A stretch of 64,000 nucleotides of DNA. Source: Quatrionicoccus australiensis (GTDB lineage Bacteria; Pseudomonadota; Gammaproteobacteria; Burkholderiales; Rhodocyclaceae). The stretch is from positions 868,001 to 932,000 of the forward strand of contig NZ_CP075188.1 of the NCBI RefSeq assembly GCF_020510525.1, written 5' to 3'. The number at the start of each line of letters is the position of its first letter. The stretch's first letter is position 1. Below the pieces are notes generated by a model that did not search any database, had not been told where the DNA came from, and was given only the letters and a program-made list of their open reading frames with translations. The translations under genes were made by a program, and so were the position numbers. Shown in pieces: positions 52,913-61,485 of this stretch.

Positions 52913-54011
52913 GTTTGATCGAAAGCCTGATGAGGTTCAGTCCGGCTGCCTCGAATTGCTGCTTTAGCTGGGTGGCTGCGCTGCTGAGGGCTGCTTCACT
53001 ATTGCCGCTGCTCGCCGAGAGGGCAATTTCAACTTCGTTGCCAGGGCGAAGGCTTAGTGTTGCATCAATCCCGCCCAGTTGAGGGAGATTCAGTTTCAGG
53101 CGAGTTTGCCACTGACCAGCGGTTTCCCCGTCGCTGCGAGTGGTATTTTCTCGCTGCTCGTCGATTTCCCAGTGCATTTGTTGGCCCGGCCAGACTTGTC
53201 CCTGCCAGGCGAAGGTTTGCGTCGCCAGAGATTCGAGTTGCTGTTGAACCAGCGGCGCAAGGTCTGCTGGAATGCCCACCGCCTGGAGCTTGTTGCCGGT
53301 TGTGTTCAGGTCATTGGGTGTCGTCGTGATCAGCGGAGATGCCTTGGATTCGAGTGCGTTTTTTTCGCTGCTGGCAGGTTGGGCTTGCGAGGTGTTGGGG
53401 GAGGCCGTTGGCGAAGAGTGCTTGCCTTGCGGTTCCTGCAACAGTTGCTCGGTGGGCAACTGTCCGGCTACCCAGCGTGCCTGATGCGCTTCGTAAAACA
53501 CGCCGCTCTTGCTCAACGCATCTTTCAGGAGCGGCGCGAGATCGGCTGCGCTGGCCGGGAATTTTTCGACCAGCGGCTGGTTTCCGTTCAACGGTGCGGG
53601 AGCAGCCCTTTTTCCTTGACCATCAATATCCGCCAGCAAGTCGCCGATCAGTTTTCCCGTCTGGCTCAAGGTCGTTGCAACAGAATCTTGTGCGCCGCCA
53701 GCTTGGGCGCCACTTGTCCTGTTTGATACGACGGCAAGGGCAAGTTTGCCATCGTTTTCAACGACTTCAAGTTCGAGGCTGTCCCCTGGCTTTGCGGCGA
53801 AAGGCAGTGCCAGGGTGATGTCACGCTGGGCAACGACAGCGCGGTAAGTACCATTGGGTAACATGGCCTGGATCTCGGCCATGATGCGTTGGCCGGGAAC
53901 GAGGTCTGAAAGTACATCGCCGAGATTCTTGACCGGGGTGACCGGCTGAGGTGCTGAGGGTTGATCCGGAACAGCCAGCCGCAAATGGCTGGCAATGTCA
54001 GCCGGAATCAT
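52893..54011 (-). CDS. Second FliK-like hook-length control protein
   Basis: A 372-residue protein with a folded N-terminal region (VPGQRIMAEIQAMLPNGTYRAVVAQRDITLALPF), a Ser/Pro-rich middle, and a FliK-type C-terminal domain (LKLNLPQLGGIDATLSLRPGNEVEIALSASSG). It differs strongly from FliK at 41680 and has the PQLG core followed by G-I-D rather than P-V-Q. It overlaps fliT by four bases. It may control filament-stage export or a second substrate switch; that is inference. Confidence 0.78.
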   Translation of the reverse strand: MIPADIASHLRLAVPDQPSAPQPVTPVKNLGDVLSDLVPGQRIMAEIQAMLPNGTYRAVVAQRDITLALPFAAKPGDSLELEVVENDGKLALAVVSNRTSGAQAGGAQDSVATTLSQTGKLIGDLLADIDGQGKRAAPAPLNGNQPLVEKFPASAADLAPLLKDALSKSGVFYEAHQARWVAGQLPTEQLLQEPQGKHSSPTASPNTSQAQPASSEKNALESKASPLITTTPNDLNTTGNKLQAVGIPADLAPLVQQQLESLATQTFAWQGQVWPGQQMHWEIDEQRENTTRSDGETAGQWQTRLKLNLPQLGGIDATLSLRPGNEVEIALSASSGNSEAALSSAATQLKQQFEAAGLNLIRLSIKHGTLTE

Positions 54012-54292
54012 CCATTGGCTCCAGAGCCTGCATCTGCAAATGCATCAAGTAAAAAAGCGATGTCGCTACGTCGGTCTTTTACCCGGCGAGTGATTTCCTG
54101 ATTGCAGTCGAGCAGGCTTTGCAAACTTGTCTTTAGCAACGATCGGGAAACATTGCTTTTCCCGATGTTGAGCAGCATCGAGCGGGAGTCGTTCTCAAGG
54201 CTGGCCAGCAATGCCCAGTTCTCGGACTTGGCTGCCTGCAGCATTTCCTTGAATGTCTGCTCCAGCCTGGCAAGTTCGGGGGCTATTTGCAT
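54008..54292 (-). CDS. fliT: FliT-like export chaperone
   Basis: A 94-residue helical protein following fliS. It has a FliT-like helical pattern (LARLEQTFKEMLQAAKSENWALLASLENDSRSMLLNI) and a charged C-terminal helix. FliT binds the filament cap FliD. Sequence conservation is low in this family, so position after fliS and length carry most weight. It starts three bases after fliS. Confidence 0.8.
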   Translation of the reverse strand: MQIAPELARLEQTFKEMLQAAKSENWALLASLENDSRSMLLNIGKSNVSRSLLKTSLQSLLDCNQEITRRVKDRRSDIAFLLDAFADAGSGANG

Positions 54293-54295
54293 GGC

Positions 54296-54700
54296 TCAGT
54301 TATTTGAATTGTCCGGGGTGATTTCAATCCATGCTGAATGAATCTCGTCAAGCAGGGTGCTGACTTCATCAAGTGCAGCGATGTTGTTTTCCAGGTTGGC
54401 AGACAGCAGGCGGCGCGCCATGTAGTCATAAAGCGCTGCCAGTTGCTCGGCCAGCTTGCCACCTGCCTCAATGTTCAGGCTGGCCTTGAGGCCGTTGGAG
54501 ATGATGTCGATGGCCTGGGAAATCAGCTTGCCTTTTTGCGCTATTTCACCGCGCTCAATGTGCAGCTTGGCAACCGAGATTGCCGAGGCGGCGCCTTCAA
54601 ACAGCAGCAAAATCAATTGGTGGGGCGTTGCTGACTTGATCTTGGCAGCAACCCCTACGTCGGCGTAAGCCGCGACCGGATTTAGGTTTCTTCCGAACAT
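54296..54700 (-). CDS. fliS: Flagellin export chaperone FliS
   Basis: A 134-residue protein with the FliS signature: NPVAAYADVGVAAKIKSATPHQLILLLFEGAASAISVAKLHIERGEI, then GGKLAEQLAALYDYMARRLLSANLENN. It binds the C-terminus of flagellin and prevents its early polymerisation. It lies five bases after fliD. Confidence 0.96.
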   Translation of the reverse strand: MFGRNLNPVAAYADVGVAAKIKSATPHQLILLLFEGAASAISVAKLHIERGEIAQKGKLISQAIDIISNGLKASLNIEAGGKLAEQLAALYDYMARRLLSANLENNIAALDEVSTLLDEIHSAWIEITPDNSNN

Positions 54701-54705
54701 GGGGG

Positions 54706-56151
54706 TTAGTTGCTCGAGTTAAGGCTGGAAATGAAGCTGGTCAGGTAGTCACCGGTACTGCTTAGCGAAGCAACCAGAGTGTCCAGTGCAGTAAATTGGG
54801 CCCGGTAGCGGGTTTCGATGGCGTCGAGCCGCTCCTGCAGTTTGGTTTGTTGCTTTTCAAGATCATTAACCGTCGTGGTGAGGCCTTTGGTCGCGATGGT
54901 CAACGATCCGTCGGTATCCATGAGATTGGTGAGCGTGGTGTCAAAAGCTTCGCCAACGTTGGCAACAAGATTTGATACGGTGCCCGAGTCGGCCTTGATG
55001 GCGGCATTCAGTTTGCTGCTGTCGATTTCCAGTTTGCCGCTGGAATTGATCGTCACACCAATATTGGAAAGGGTCTGATAGGAAGACGATGCGTTGCCGG
55101 AAGTGGCGCTGAAAACAGTTTGACGAATCTGACCCATGGCGTAACGCAAGGTGCTGTTGCCCTGCAGATTTCCTGCCACCTTGGTTTCCGGATCGTAGGC
55201 GCCGAGCGCGCTCATCGTCGTTTGTGAACTGTTGTAGGCAGTGACGAATGCTTCAAGTGCCTTGGTCAGATTTGTTGTCGACTCTTCGGTAATCTTCAGC
55301 GTGGTTGCCGAGCCAATATTGGTGCTCGCCAGTTCCAGCGTTACGCCTTCCAGCACGCCGGTGACCGTGTTCGAGTGGCTGGTTGCTGCAATGCCGTTCA
55401 GGGTGAACTCGGCGTCCAGTGCCGCAAGGCTTTGCGTCATGTCCTGGCTGCCGCTGACATCCGGATCGTAATTGACGCCGCTAATGTCATTTGTCTGTAC
55501 CAGGGCCGGATCCGTGGTCACGCTGCTGGCAAGGCGCATGACATTGTTGTTCCCCTCGGGGCCGTTAAGGACGAGCTGGGCGCCATTCGTGCCATTGATG
55601 ATGCTTGCCGTAACGCCAGAGCCGGAGTCATTGATTGCGTCGCGCAAGTCGGCAAGCGTGGCGCCGGCATCAAGTGCAATGTTGTAAGTTCTCGCGGAGT
55701 CAGGCTCGTAGTCTCCGGTGGACGCATTCATGCTGCCCAGACTCAGGGTCAGTGTTCCGCCGTTGGTCGTGATACTGGTCGTTGAGGATGCGACTACGCC
55801 GCCGGTCAGGCGTTGGCCTTGGGCCAGCTTGCTGACTTCCAGTGAATAACTGCCGGCAACTGCGCCTGTCGAGGCTGTCGCAGATGCGACAGCGGTATTG
55901 GTGACCGAGGCCGTATACGAAGCGAATTTCTCGCTGGCGCTTTGCAGCGTGGAGGGCTTCATGCCGGTTGCGGCTGTTTGCAGGGCTGCCAATGAACTGC
56001 GCAGCGTACCCATGGCCGAAATCTTGGTTTCGTAGGAGGCCTGTTTTTTTTGCAGCGTGGTCAAAGACACGCTTTCGGCACCCATTAACTTGGATACCAA
56101 AGACTCGAGCTCCAGCCCTGAGCCGGAGCCGAGTGATGTAATTGTGGCCAT
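54706..56151 (-). CDS. fliD: Filament cap protein FliD (HAP2)
   Basis: A 481-residue cap protein. The N-terminal SLGSGSGLELESLVSKLMGAESVSLTTLQKKQASYETKISAMGTLRSSL and the C-terminal KQQTKLQERLDAIETRYRAQFTALDTLVASLSSTGDYL are typical. The centre is Thr/Ser/Ala-rich and variable. It lies 31 bases after flaG and five before fliS. Confidence 0.96.
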   Translation of the reverse strand: MATITSLGSGSGLELESLVSKLMGAESVSLTTLQKKQASYETKISAMGTLRSSLAALQTAATGMKPSTLQSASEKFASYTASVTNTAVASATASTGAVAGSYSLEVSKLAQGQRLTGGVVASSTTSITTNGGTLTLSLGSMNASTGDYEPDSARTYNIALDAGATLADLRDAINDSGSGVTASIINGTNGAQLVLNGPEGNNNVMRLASSVTTDPALVQTNDISGVNYDPDVSGSQDMTQSLAALDAEFTLNGIAATSHSNTVTGVLEGVTLELASTNIGSATTLKITEESTTNLTKALEAFVTAYNSSQTTMSALGAYDPETKVAGNLQGNSTLRYAMGQIRQTVFSATSGNASSSYQTLSNIGVTINSSGKLEIDSSKLNAAIKADSGTVSNLVANVGEAFDTTLTNLMDTDGSLTIATKGLTTTVNDLEKQQTKLQERLDAIETRYRAQFTALDTLVASLSSTGDYLTSFISSLNSSN

Positions 56152-56182
56152 TTTTTCCTCCTAACTGCCAGACGCCAGCATC

Positions 56183-56536
56183 TTACGCCTTTTGATGCAC
56201 CAGCAAGCCCTTCAGTTTATCAACAGCTTTGGCGATGGCGACCATTTCTTCCGAAGGAATCTGCTTCAGGACTTCTTTCGTTTCGGAATCCATCACTTTA
56301 ACGATGGTTTTACCGGTGTCGTGGTCGACACTGAAATTAAGGCTGCTGTTGAGCGTGCTGGCAGCAAAATCGTTCATGCTCTGCACGGCGTCTTGGACTT
56401 GCTCCGGTGAAGACTCATTCTGTACTGCGGGCTGAGCGGTTTCGCTCTGCGCCGCCTGAGTTTGTTTGGTAGCAGCCTGAGTTTCTGCCGGCATTGAAAA
56501 AGCCGGGGCGCGATTGCCTATGGACTGGATACTCAT
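56183..56536 (-). CDS. flaG: FlaG-family protein
   Basis: A 117-residue protein with a Gln/Thr/Ala-rich N-terminal half and a conserved C-terminal half (LNFSVDHDTGKTIVKVMDSETKEVLKQIPSEEMVAIAKAVDKLKGLLVHQKA), which is the FlaG signature. FlaG affects filament length in polar flagellates. It lies between fliC and fliD, the usual place. AGGAAGGAGAAG precedes the ATG. Confidence 0.93.
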   Translation of the reverse strand: MSIQSIGNRAPAFSMPAETQAATKQTQAAQSETAQPAVQNESSPEQVQDAVQSMNDFAASTLNSSLNFSVDHDTGKTIVKVMDSETKEVLKQIPSEEMVAIAKAVDKLKGLLVHQKA

Positions 56537-56563
56537 GTGCTTCTCCTTCCTGATGTGAAAGCA

Positions 56564-56591
56564 GGCGCGTTAGCTTTGCCGCCAACGCGCC
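56564..56591 (-). terminator. stem-loop after fliC, probable terminator or attenuator
   Basis: On the minus strand GGCGCGTTGGC and GCTAACGCGCC pair in an 11-base stem with one G-T pair and a 6-base loop, followed by TGCTTTC. It lies about 40 bases after the fliC stop. The weak T run suggests partial termination, leaving some read-through into flaG-fliD. Confidence 0.55.
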
Positions 56592-56606
56592 CCATAATTC
56601 GAGCTA

Positions 56607-56621
56607 ACCCGGAAACCGGGT
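56607..56621 (-). other. short stem-loop directly after the fliC stop
   Basis: ACCCGG, three bases, CCGGGT form a 6-base stem nine bases after the fliC stop codon. It may protect the fliC mRNA 3' end together with the larger stem-loop downstream. Confidence 0.4.
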
Positions 56622-56629
56622 AACCGGAG

Positions 56630-57442
56630 TTATTGCAGCAGCGACAGCACGTTCTGCGGCAGCGCGTTGGCTTGAGCCAGCATTGCGGTACCAGCCTGTT
56701 GCAGAATCTGCGAGCGGCTTAGATTGGCGGTTTCAACTGCGTAGTCGGCATCCATGATGCGGCTGCGGGCGGCTTCGGTATTTTCCTTGGCCGAGGACAG
56801 TTGCGACAGCACGCCTTCAAAGCGGGACTGGAGGGCGCCGAGGTCGGCACGGGAGGAACTGACCGTGTCAATGGCGGTATCCAGAGCGGACATGGCAGCG
56901 GTAGCGGAGGCAACATCACTGATGCTGGTCAGCGAGGAAACGTCAACCGAGCTGATGGTGATGGAAATCTGCGATTCGCTGGTCGTCGTCGAACCGATCT
57001 GGAAGGCGATGCTGCTGTAGTTGCCATCAAGCAGCTTGGTGCCGTTGAAGTTGGTGGCGTCAAGAGCGCGGGTGATTTCGCTGGCGAGGGCGGTGAATTC
57101 CTTGTCCAGTGCTGCACGGTTGGCGGAATCGTATTGGCCGGATGCTGCTTGCGTGGCCAGTTCGCGCATGCGCTGCAGGTGGGTGGCAACGGTGGCGAGG
57201 CCGGCTTCAGCCGTTTGAGCAGTAGAGATACCGTCATTGGCGTTACGCATGGCAACGGTCATGCCGCGCGATTGCGAGCTCATCTTTTCGGCAATGGCCA
57301 GACCAGCGGCATCGTCCTTGGAGCTGTTGATGCGCAGGCCGGAGGACAGGCGTTGCAGGGAAGTCTTCAGAGAGCTTTGCGACGAATCCAGATTGCGCTG
57401 AGCATTCAGGGAAGCAATGTTGGTGTTGATGATTTGTGCCAT
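56630..57442 (-). CDS. fliC: Flagellin FliC (short form)
   Basis: A 270-residue flagellin. The conserved N-terminal part (INTNIASLNAQRNLDSSQSSLKTSLQRLSSGLRINSSKDDAAGLAIAEKM) and C-terminal part (ARSRIMDADYAVETANLSRSQILQQAGTAMLAQANALPQNVLSLLQ) make up most of it. The variable middle is only about 70 residues and Ser/Thr-rich (SSIAFQIGSTTTSESQISIT), so the outer domains are largely missing. Enteric flagellins are near 500. A sigma-28 promoter lies upstream and FliS/FliD/FlaG downstream. The Ser/Thr-rich part is a plausible glycosylation site for the divergent OGT-like enzyme. Confidence 0.96.
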   Translation of the reverse strand: MAQIINTNIASLNAQRNLDSSQSSLKTSLQRLSSGLRINSSKDDAAGLAIAEKMSSQSRGMTVAMRNANDGISTAQTAEAGLATVATHLQRMRELATQAASGQYDSANRAALDKEFTALASEITRALDATNFNGTKLLDGNYSSIAFQIGSTTTSESQISITISSVDVSSLTSISDVASATAAMSALDTAIDTVSSSRADLGALQSRFEGVLSQLSSAKENTEAARSRIMDADYAVETANLSRSQILQQAGTAMLAQANALPQNVLSLLQ

Positions 57443-57527
57443 TTTCGATCTCCTTGAGAGGGCTTGTTCGATGGTTCCACTAGCTTCGGCGTTTCATTCG
57501 CGAAGGAAGTTTCGCCGCTTGAAATCA

Positions 57528-57554
57528 TTAACGGATGTCACTGCTGGAACTTTA
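57528..57554 (-). promoter_or_regulatory. sigma-28 (FliA) promoter of fliC
   Basis: On the minus strand TAAAGTTC (57554-57547), an 11-base spacer, and TCCGTTAA (57535-57528) match the FliA consensus at seven and six of eight positions. The -10 box lies 85 bases before the fliC ATG, giving a leader of roughly 80 bases with AAGGAGAT near its end. The flgM promoter has the same layout. Confidence 0.82.
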
Positions 57555-57634
57555 GTGTTTTTTTGATTTTCTTGAATCTGCGATCAAACGGGCTACGGAA
57601 GCGGATCAGCCGTTAAACTTCGAAACTCGGATTC

Positions 57635-60028
57635 ATGGGGACTGAACTGGATATGAAATCGCGTCGCATGCATGAGCTGGGGCTGGCCGAAGCCGCACTC
57701 AAGGCTGGAGATTATGAAAAGGCAGGGGGCTTGTTCGAGACGGTCGTTTCGGTTCAGCCGGATTGTCACCAGGCATGGTTTGGTCTGGGCGAGTTGGCGA
57801 CACGCATCGGCGACAGTGAGTCGGCATTGCCTTTTCTTGAGCACGCGGCAGGTTTGGCCCCCAAAGTGGCTCAGTACAAGCGCCGCCTGGGGGAGCTTTA
57901 TTGTCGCCTGGGCATCTTCGAACAAGGTGTGGCGCAACTTGAACTGGCGGTCGGTTTGGCGCCGACCGATACAGATATGCTCTGTGCCTTGAGTGGGGCT
58001 TATGTGGCGGCCGGGAACTGGGCCTTGGCCAAGCGGGTCCTGACCAAGGTGCTGGCCAGGAAAGGTGCTCAGGCCGGCCATTACTGCCTGCGTGGCATGG
58101 CTTCCCAGCATCTCGGCGAGCTTGACGAAGCACTGGCCGATTTCAAGGTGGCGGCTCGCCTCGACTCCGGTTATGCCGATGCCTGGCTTTCGCTGGCAGA
58201 TCTTTATCGACTCAAGGGCGAGCTGGATAAGGCGACTCTCGCCGCGCAGCAGGCCTTGATCCTGAGTCCGGCTGCTTCTGCGATTGTGACGATGTGTGGC
58301 GATATTGAACTGGCCAAAGGCAACTCCCGCGAGGCCGGACGCTATTTCCGGCAGGCGATTGACCTTGGCTTGGACACGCCCGAAGTCTGGGCCAAGCTGG
58401 GAATTGCCCTGGTCCAGTGTGGCGAAACGATTCCCGCCATTGATGCCCTGGAAAAAGCGCATTCCCTTGGTGTTGCCGAGGACTGGATTTTCGAGCATAT
58501 GGGCTTGCTGTTTACGACGCGCGGACAGATGGATGTGGCGCGAGAGAATCTCGAGATGGCGGTGGCCCGTCAGCCCGAGAATTTGAATGCCTGGAATACG
58601 CTGATCGTTGTCTACACCAAGCTCGGGCTGAGTGAAAAGGCCAGGCAGGCAGCCGAAAACGTGCTCGCGATCAATCCGCGGCATGTCAATGCCTTGTTGA
58701 ATCTGGGCAGCTGGTTCTCCGATCAGGCGAGAAATGCCGAGGCATTGGCACAGTATCGCAAGGCGCTGGCGGTCAATCCGAAGTCGGCGACGGCCTACGT
58801 TAACTCGCTTTGGGTGCTGGTGCACTCAAGTGAATCGTCCGCTGCGGATGTACTGCAGCTGGCACGCGAGTTTGATCGCAATCTTTGCCTGCCGCATCGG
58901 CGGGAAAATGCCTTTGCCGGGCGAGACAGGACACCGGGCAGGAAGCTGCGGATAGGCTGGCTGACCTCGGATTTCCGTACCCATCCGGTAGCGGCTTTTG
59001 TTTTGCCCTTTCTCGACAAGTTCGATGCCGGGAAAATCGAAAGTGTTGTTTATTTCAACTCGCCGGTCTCTGATGCGATTACCCAGCGCTGCCGTGCAGC
59101 GGTCGACCTCTGGCGCGAGGTGATTTCCATCGGTGATGACGCCCTGGCCGATTTGATCGAGGCCGACGAAATCGACATTCTGGTCGATCTGAATGGCAAT
59201 ACCGAAGGCAACCGCCTGCTTGCCGTTGCCCGCAAGCCCGCACCAATCGTCGTGACCTGGCTGGGCTTTCCCGGGACCAGCGGCATGTCGGCGGTCGATT
59301 ACATCCTGGTTCCGCCAGATCCTGTCCTGGAAGCGGGCAACTGGTGCAGCGAAACGCCCTGGCCTTTGCCTGACTGTTATGGGGTGCGGGGAGGCATTCC
59401 CGATGTGCCGGTTCAGCCTGGTCTGCCATGTGAGCGCAATGCCAAGCCATTCATGTTTGGCTGTCTGAACAACTTCCGCAAGGTGAGCCAGGGAACAATC
59501 AGGCTGTGGGCGGAGATCCTCAATCAAGTGCCGGACTCCCGCCTGCTGGTCGTCGCTCGCGGCGGCACCGATGGTTCGCTGGTCTCCTACATCCATGAGC
59601 AATTCGGACGTTACGGCATTGACGGTCAACGCCTCGAAATCAAGGGAATTCAGCCGCAACAGGCGTACTTCAATACCTACAACGAAATCGATCTGGCGCT
59701 TGACCCCTTCCCGTTCAACGGCGGTACAACCGGTTACGACTCGATCTGGATGGGCGTGCCTTTCGTGAATTGGCCGGGCGACATGCTGGTTTCACGGATG
59801 GGCAAGGCCATTCTGGAAAACGTCGGTCTGGGCGAACTGGTGGTGGATTCGGCAGAGGCCTATGTTGCTACGGCGGTTGCACTGGCTTTTGACCGGGTAA
59901 GGTTGCAGAATCTCCGAACCGGCCTGCGTGAGCGAATGCTGTCCAGTCCCCTGATGGATGCACCGCGCCTGGCGCGTGCCCTGGAAAATGCATTCGGGGA
60001 AATGTGGCGACGCTGGTGCGGGAAATGA
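57635..60028 (+). CDS. OGT/SPINDLY-type TPR glycosyltransferase (GT41-like)
   Basis: A 797-residue protein with an N-terminal TPR array (about 10-400) and a C-terminal OGT-type domain. Landmarks match O-GlcNAc transferases: H450 in TSDFRTHPVAAF (catalytic His region), TWLGFPGTSGMSAVDYIL, K616 in NNFRKVSQGT, and T698-T699 in FNGGTTGYDSIWMGVP (UDP-contacting). It probably O-glycosylates Ser/Thr in a protein. It is divergent from fliC across 192 bases, so flagellin is the likely substrate. The start could also be the ATG at 57653. No clear promoter is visible on this strand. Confidence 0.87.
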   Translation: MGTELDMKSRRMHELGLAEAALKAGDYEKAGGLFETVVSVQPDCHQAWFGLGELATRIGDSESALPFLEHAAGLAPKVAQYKRRLGELYCRLGIFEQGVAQLELAVGLAPTDTDMLCALSGAYVAAGNWALAKRVLTKVLARKGAQAGHYCLRGMASQHLGELDEALADFKVAARLDSGYADAWLSLADLYRLKGELDKATLAAQQALILSPAASAIVTMCGDIELAKGNSREAGRYFRQAIDLGLDTPEVWAKLGIALVQCGETIPAIDALEKAHSLGVAEDWIFEHMGLLFTTRGQMDVARENLEMAVARQPENLNAWNTLIVVYTKLGLSEKARQAAENVLAINPRHVNALLNLGSWFSDQARNAEALAQYRKALAVNPKSATAYVNSLWVLVHSSESSAADVLQLAREFDRNLCLPHRRENAFAGRDRTPGRKLRIGWLTSDFRTHPVAAFVLPFLDKFDAGKIESVVYFNSPVSDAITQRCRAAVDLWREVISIGDDALADLIEADEIDILVDLNGNTEGNRLLAVARKPAPIVVTWLGFPGTSGMSAVDYILVPPDPVLEAGNWCSETPWPLPDCYGVRGGIPDVPVQPGLPCERNAKPFMFGCLNNFRKVSQGTIRLWAEILNQVPDSRLLVVARGGTDGSLVSYIHEQFGRYGIDGQRLEIKGIQPQQAYFNTYNEIDLALDPFPFNGGTTGYDSIWMGVPFVNWPGDMLVSRMGKAILENVGLGELVVDSAEAYVATAVALAFDRVRLQNLRTGLRERMLSSPLMDAPRLARALENAFGEMWRRWCGK

Positions 60029-60076
60029 TCTCACCTGCGTCATCTGGCGGATTCAAACAATAAAGGGGCTGAGCAA

Positions 60077-60634
60077 ATGCCTTTTCTCTCGCAACAGCAA
60101 CTGGAGTCCATGGGTTTTCGTTCCCTGGGCAGGAATGTGCGGATCAGTGACAAGGCCGCCATCTACAACCCCGAGCAGATCGAGATTGGCGATCATTCGC
60201 GAATTGACGATTTTTGCGTTGTTTCGGGCAAGGTCTCGATCGGCCGCAATGTGCATATCGCCGTTTTCTGCAACGTGGCAGGTGGCAGCGAGGGAATCAT
60301 CTTCGAGGATTTTTCCGGGCTGGCCTACGGTTGCCACGTTTTTTCGCAAAGTGACGACTACACCGGGCGTACGCTGACCAATCCGACTGTGCCGGCCCGC
60401 TTCAAGCGTGAATTCAAGAAGGCGGTCAGGCTCGGCCGCCATTGCATTGTCGGGACCAATTCGCTGATTTTCCCCGGCGTCATCCTGGCCGAAGGCTGCT
60501 CAGTCGGCGCGATGTCGATGGTGACCAAGTCGACCGAAGAGTGGGGGGTTTATTCCGGTATTCCGGCCCGCCGATTGAAGGACAGAAAGCGCGATCTGCT
60601 GGTTTTGGAACAGGCCTATCTGGATAGCGAGTAG
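60077..60634 (+). CDS. Hexapeptide-repeat (LbH) acyltransferase
   Basis: A 185-residue left-handed beta-helix protein. Hexapeptide repeats are visible (IEIGDHSRIDDFCVVSGKVSIGRNVHIAVFCNVAG and IVGTNSLIFPGVILAEGCSVGAMSMV), ending in GIPARRLKDR as in sugar O-acetyltransferases. It probably acetylates a sugar. It lies 48 bases after the OGT-like gene in the same direction, so it may modify the glycan put on flagellin or a related surface sugar. Confidence 0.85.
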   Translation: MPFLSQQQLESMGFRSLGRNVRISDKAAIYNPEQIEIGDHSRIDDFCVVSGKVSIGRNVHIAVFCNVAGGSEGIIFEDFSGLAYGCHVFSQSDDYTGRTLTNPTVPARFKREFKKAVRLGRHCIVGTNSLIFPGVILAEGCSVGAMSMVTKSTEEWGVYSGIPARRLKDRKRDLLVLEQAYLDSE

Positions 60635-60636
60635 CT

Positions 60637-61485
60637 TCACAATGAAGGTGGTGTATGCTCCTCATCGAGTGCTTTTGCTGTGTGATGCAGGGTTGCCGTG
60701 ACACGCCTGAGAATGTCTGGGTGCCATAGTTTGAGTAGTGCATCGCTATCCGGTAGCTTGGCCTGTTTTCCTTCTGCCTTTGTTCGTGGTGTTTGCGTCG
60801 GATCCTGGCTGTCAAATCCGTCAAGCTGTTGATGATGTTTGTCGCAGAAGCGCCGGGCCTGTTCGCCGTACTTCTCGTCATACTGCCCTGTTGACTCGTG
60901 AATGATCGGAATGTCACAGCAGATGCCCAGTTTGTAACCGGCGAGATAGGCAGAAAAGCTGAAATCAAGATCGTAAAGGTGAAATCCATCAAATGTCACA
61001 GCATCAAAACCGATGCTTCTGGCAAGTTCGCCGTTAGCGATCATGCATAGTCCGTCTATGGCCTTGATGCCGCTGATTACCGGCCACGAGTTTACCCCGA
61101 ATACATCCAGGCTAAGTATCGGCTGCAAGGGGCGAGCGTGTGATATCACCCCATGCAGATGTGGCTGACCCGCGCCAAACCATGTTCCGTTGATTAGCCG
61201 ACTGGTTCCGACGAAGCCGAGCAAGTCGAATTTCTCAAGGCGCCGAATTATTTTGCGGGCAAAAGCTTTGTCGAGAACGAGGATGTCATCGTGCGAGAAA
61301 ATCATGATGTCGCCGGTCGACTGCTGGATTCCCCTGTTGTAGCCTTCGGCTAGCGAGTGCGCATCGTGAATGCCGATGATTTCGAAATCGTGGCCCACCA
61401 TCAGGTTCTGGTAGTTATTGCAGACACGGGCGAATCTGCCGGCATTAATGCTGCAGATAATGATTGAGATTTTTCGGCGGGTCAT
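60637..61485 (-). CDS. Glycosyltransferase, GT2-like fold
   Basis: A 282-residue protein beginning MTRRKISIIICSINAGRFARVCNNY, a GT-A-type N-terminus, followed by AEGYNRGIQQSTGDIMIFSHDDILVL with a DD pair in the position of the nucleotide-sugar/metal site, and a later FDGFHLYDLDFSFSAYLAGYKLG, where the DLD and aromatic residues fit the acceptor/base region. The start overlaps the upstream gene's stop by four bases. It converges with the acyltransferase. It probably acts with the neighbouring enzymes on a surface or flagellin glycan. Confidence 0.82.
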   Translation of the reverse strand: MTRRKISIIICSINAGRFARVCNNYQNLMVGHDFEIIGIHDAHSLAEGYNRGIQQSTGDIMIFSHDDILVLDKAFARKIIRRLEKFDLLGFVGTSRLINGTWFGAGQPHLHGVISHARPLQPILSLDVFGVNSWPVISGIKAIDGLCMIANGELARSIGFDAVTFDGFHLYDLDFSFSAYLAGYKLGICCDIPIIHESTGQYDEKYGEQARRFCDKHHQQLDGFDSQDPTQTPRTKAEGKQAKLPDSDALLKLWHPDILRRVTATLHHTAKALDEEHTPPSL

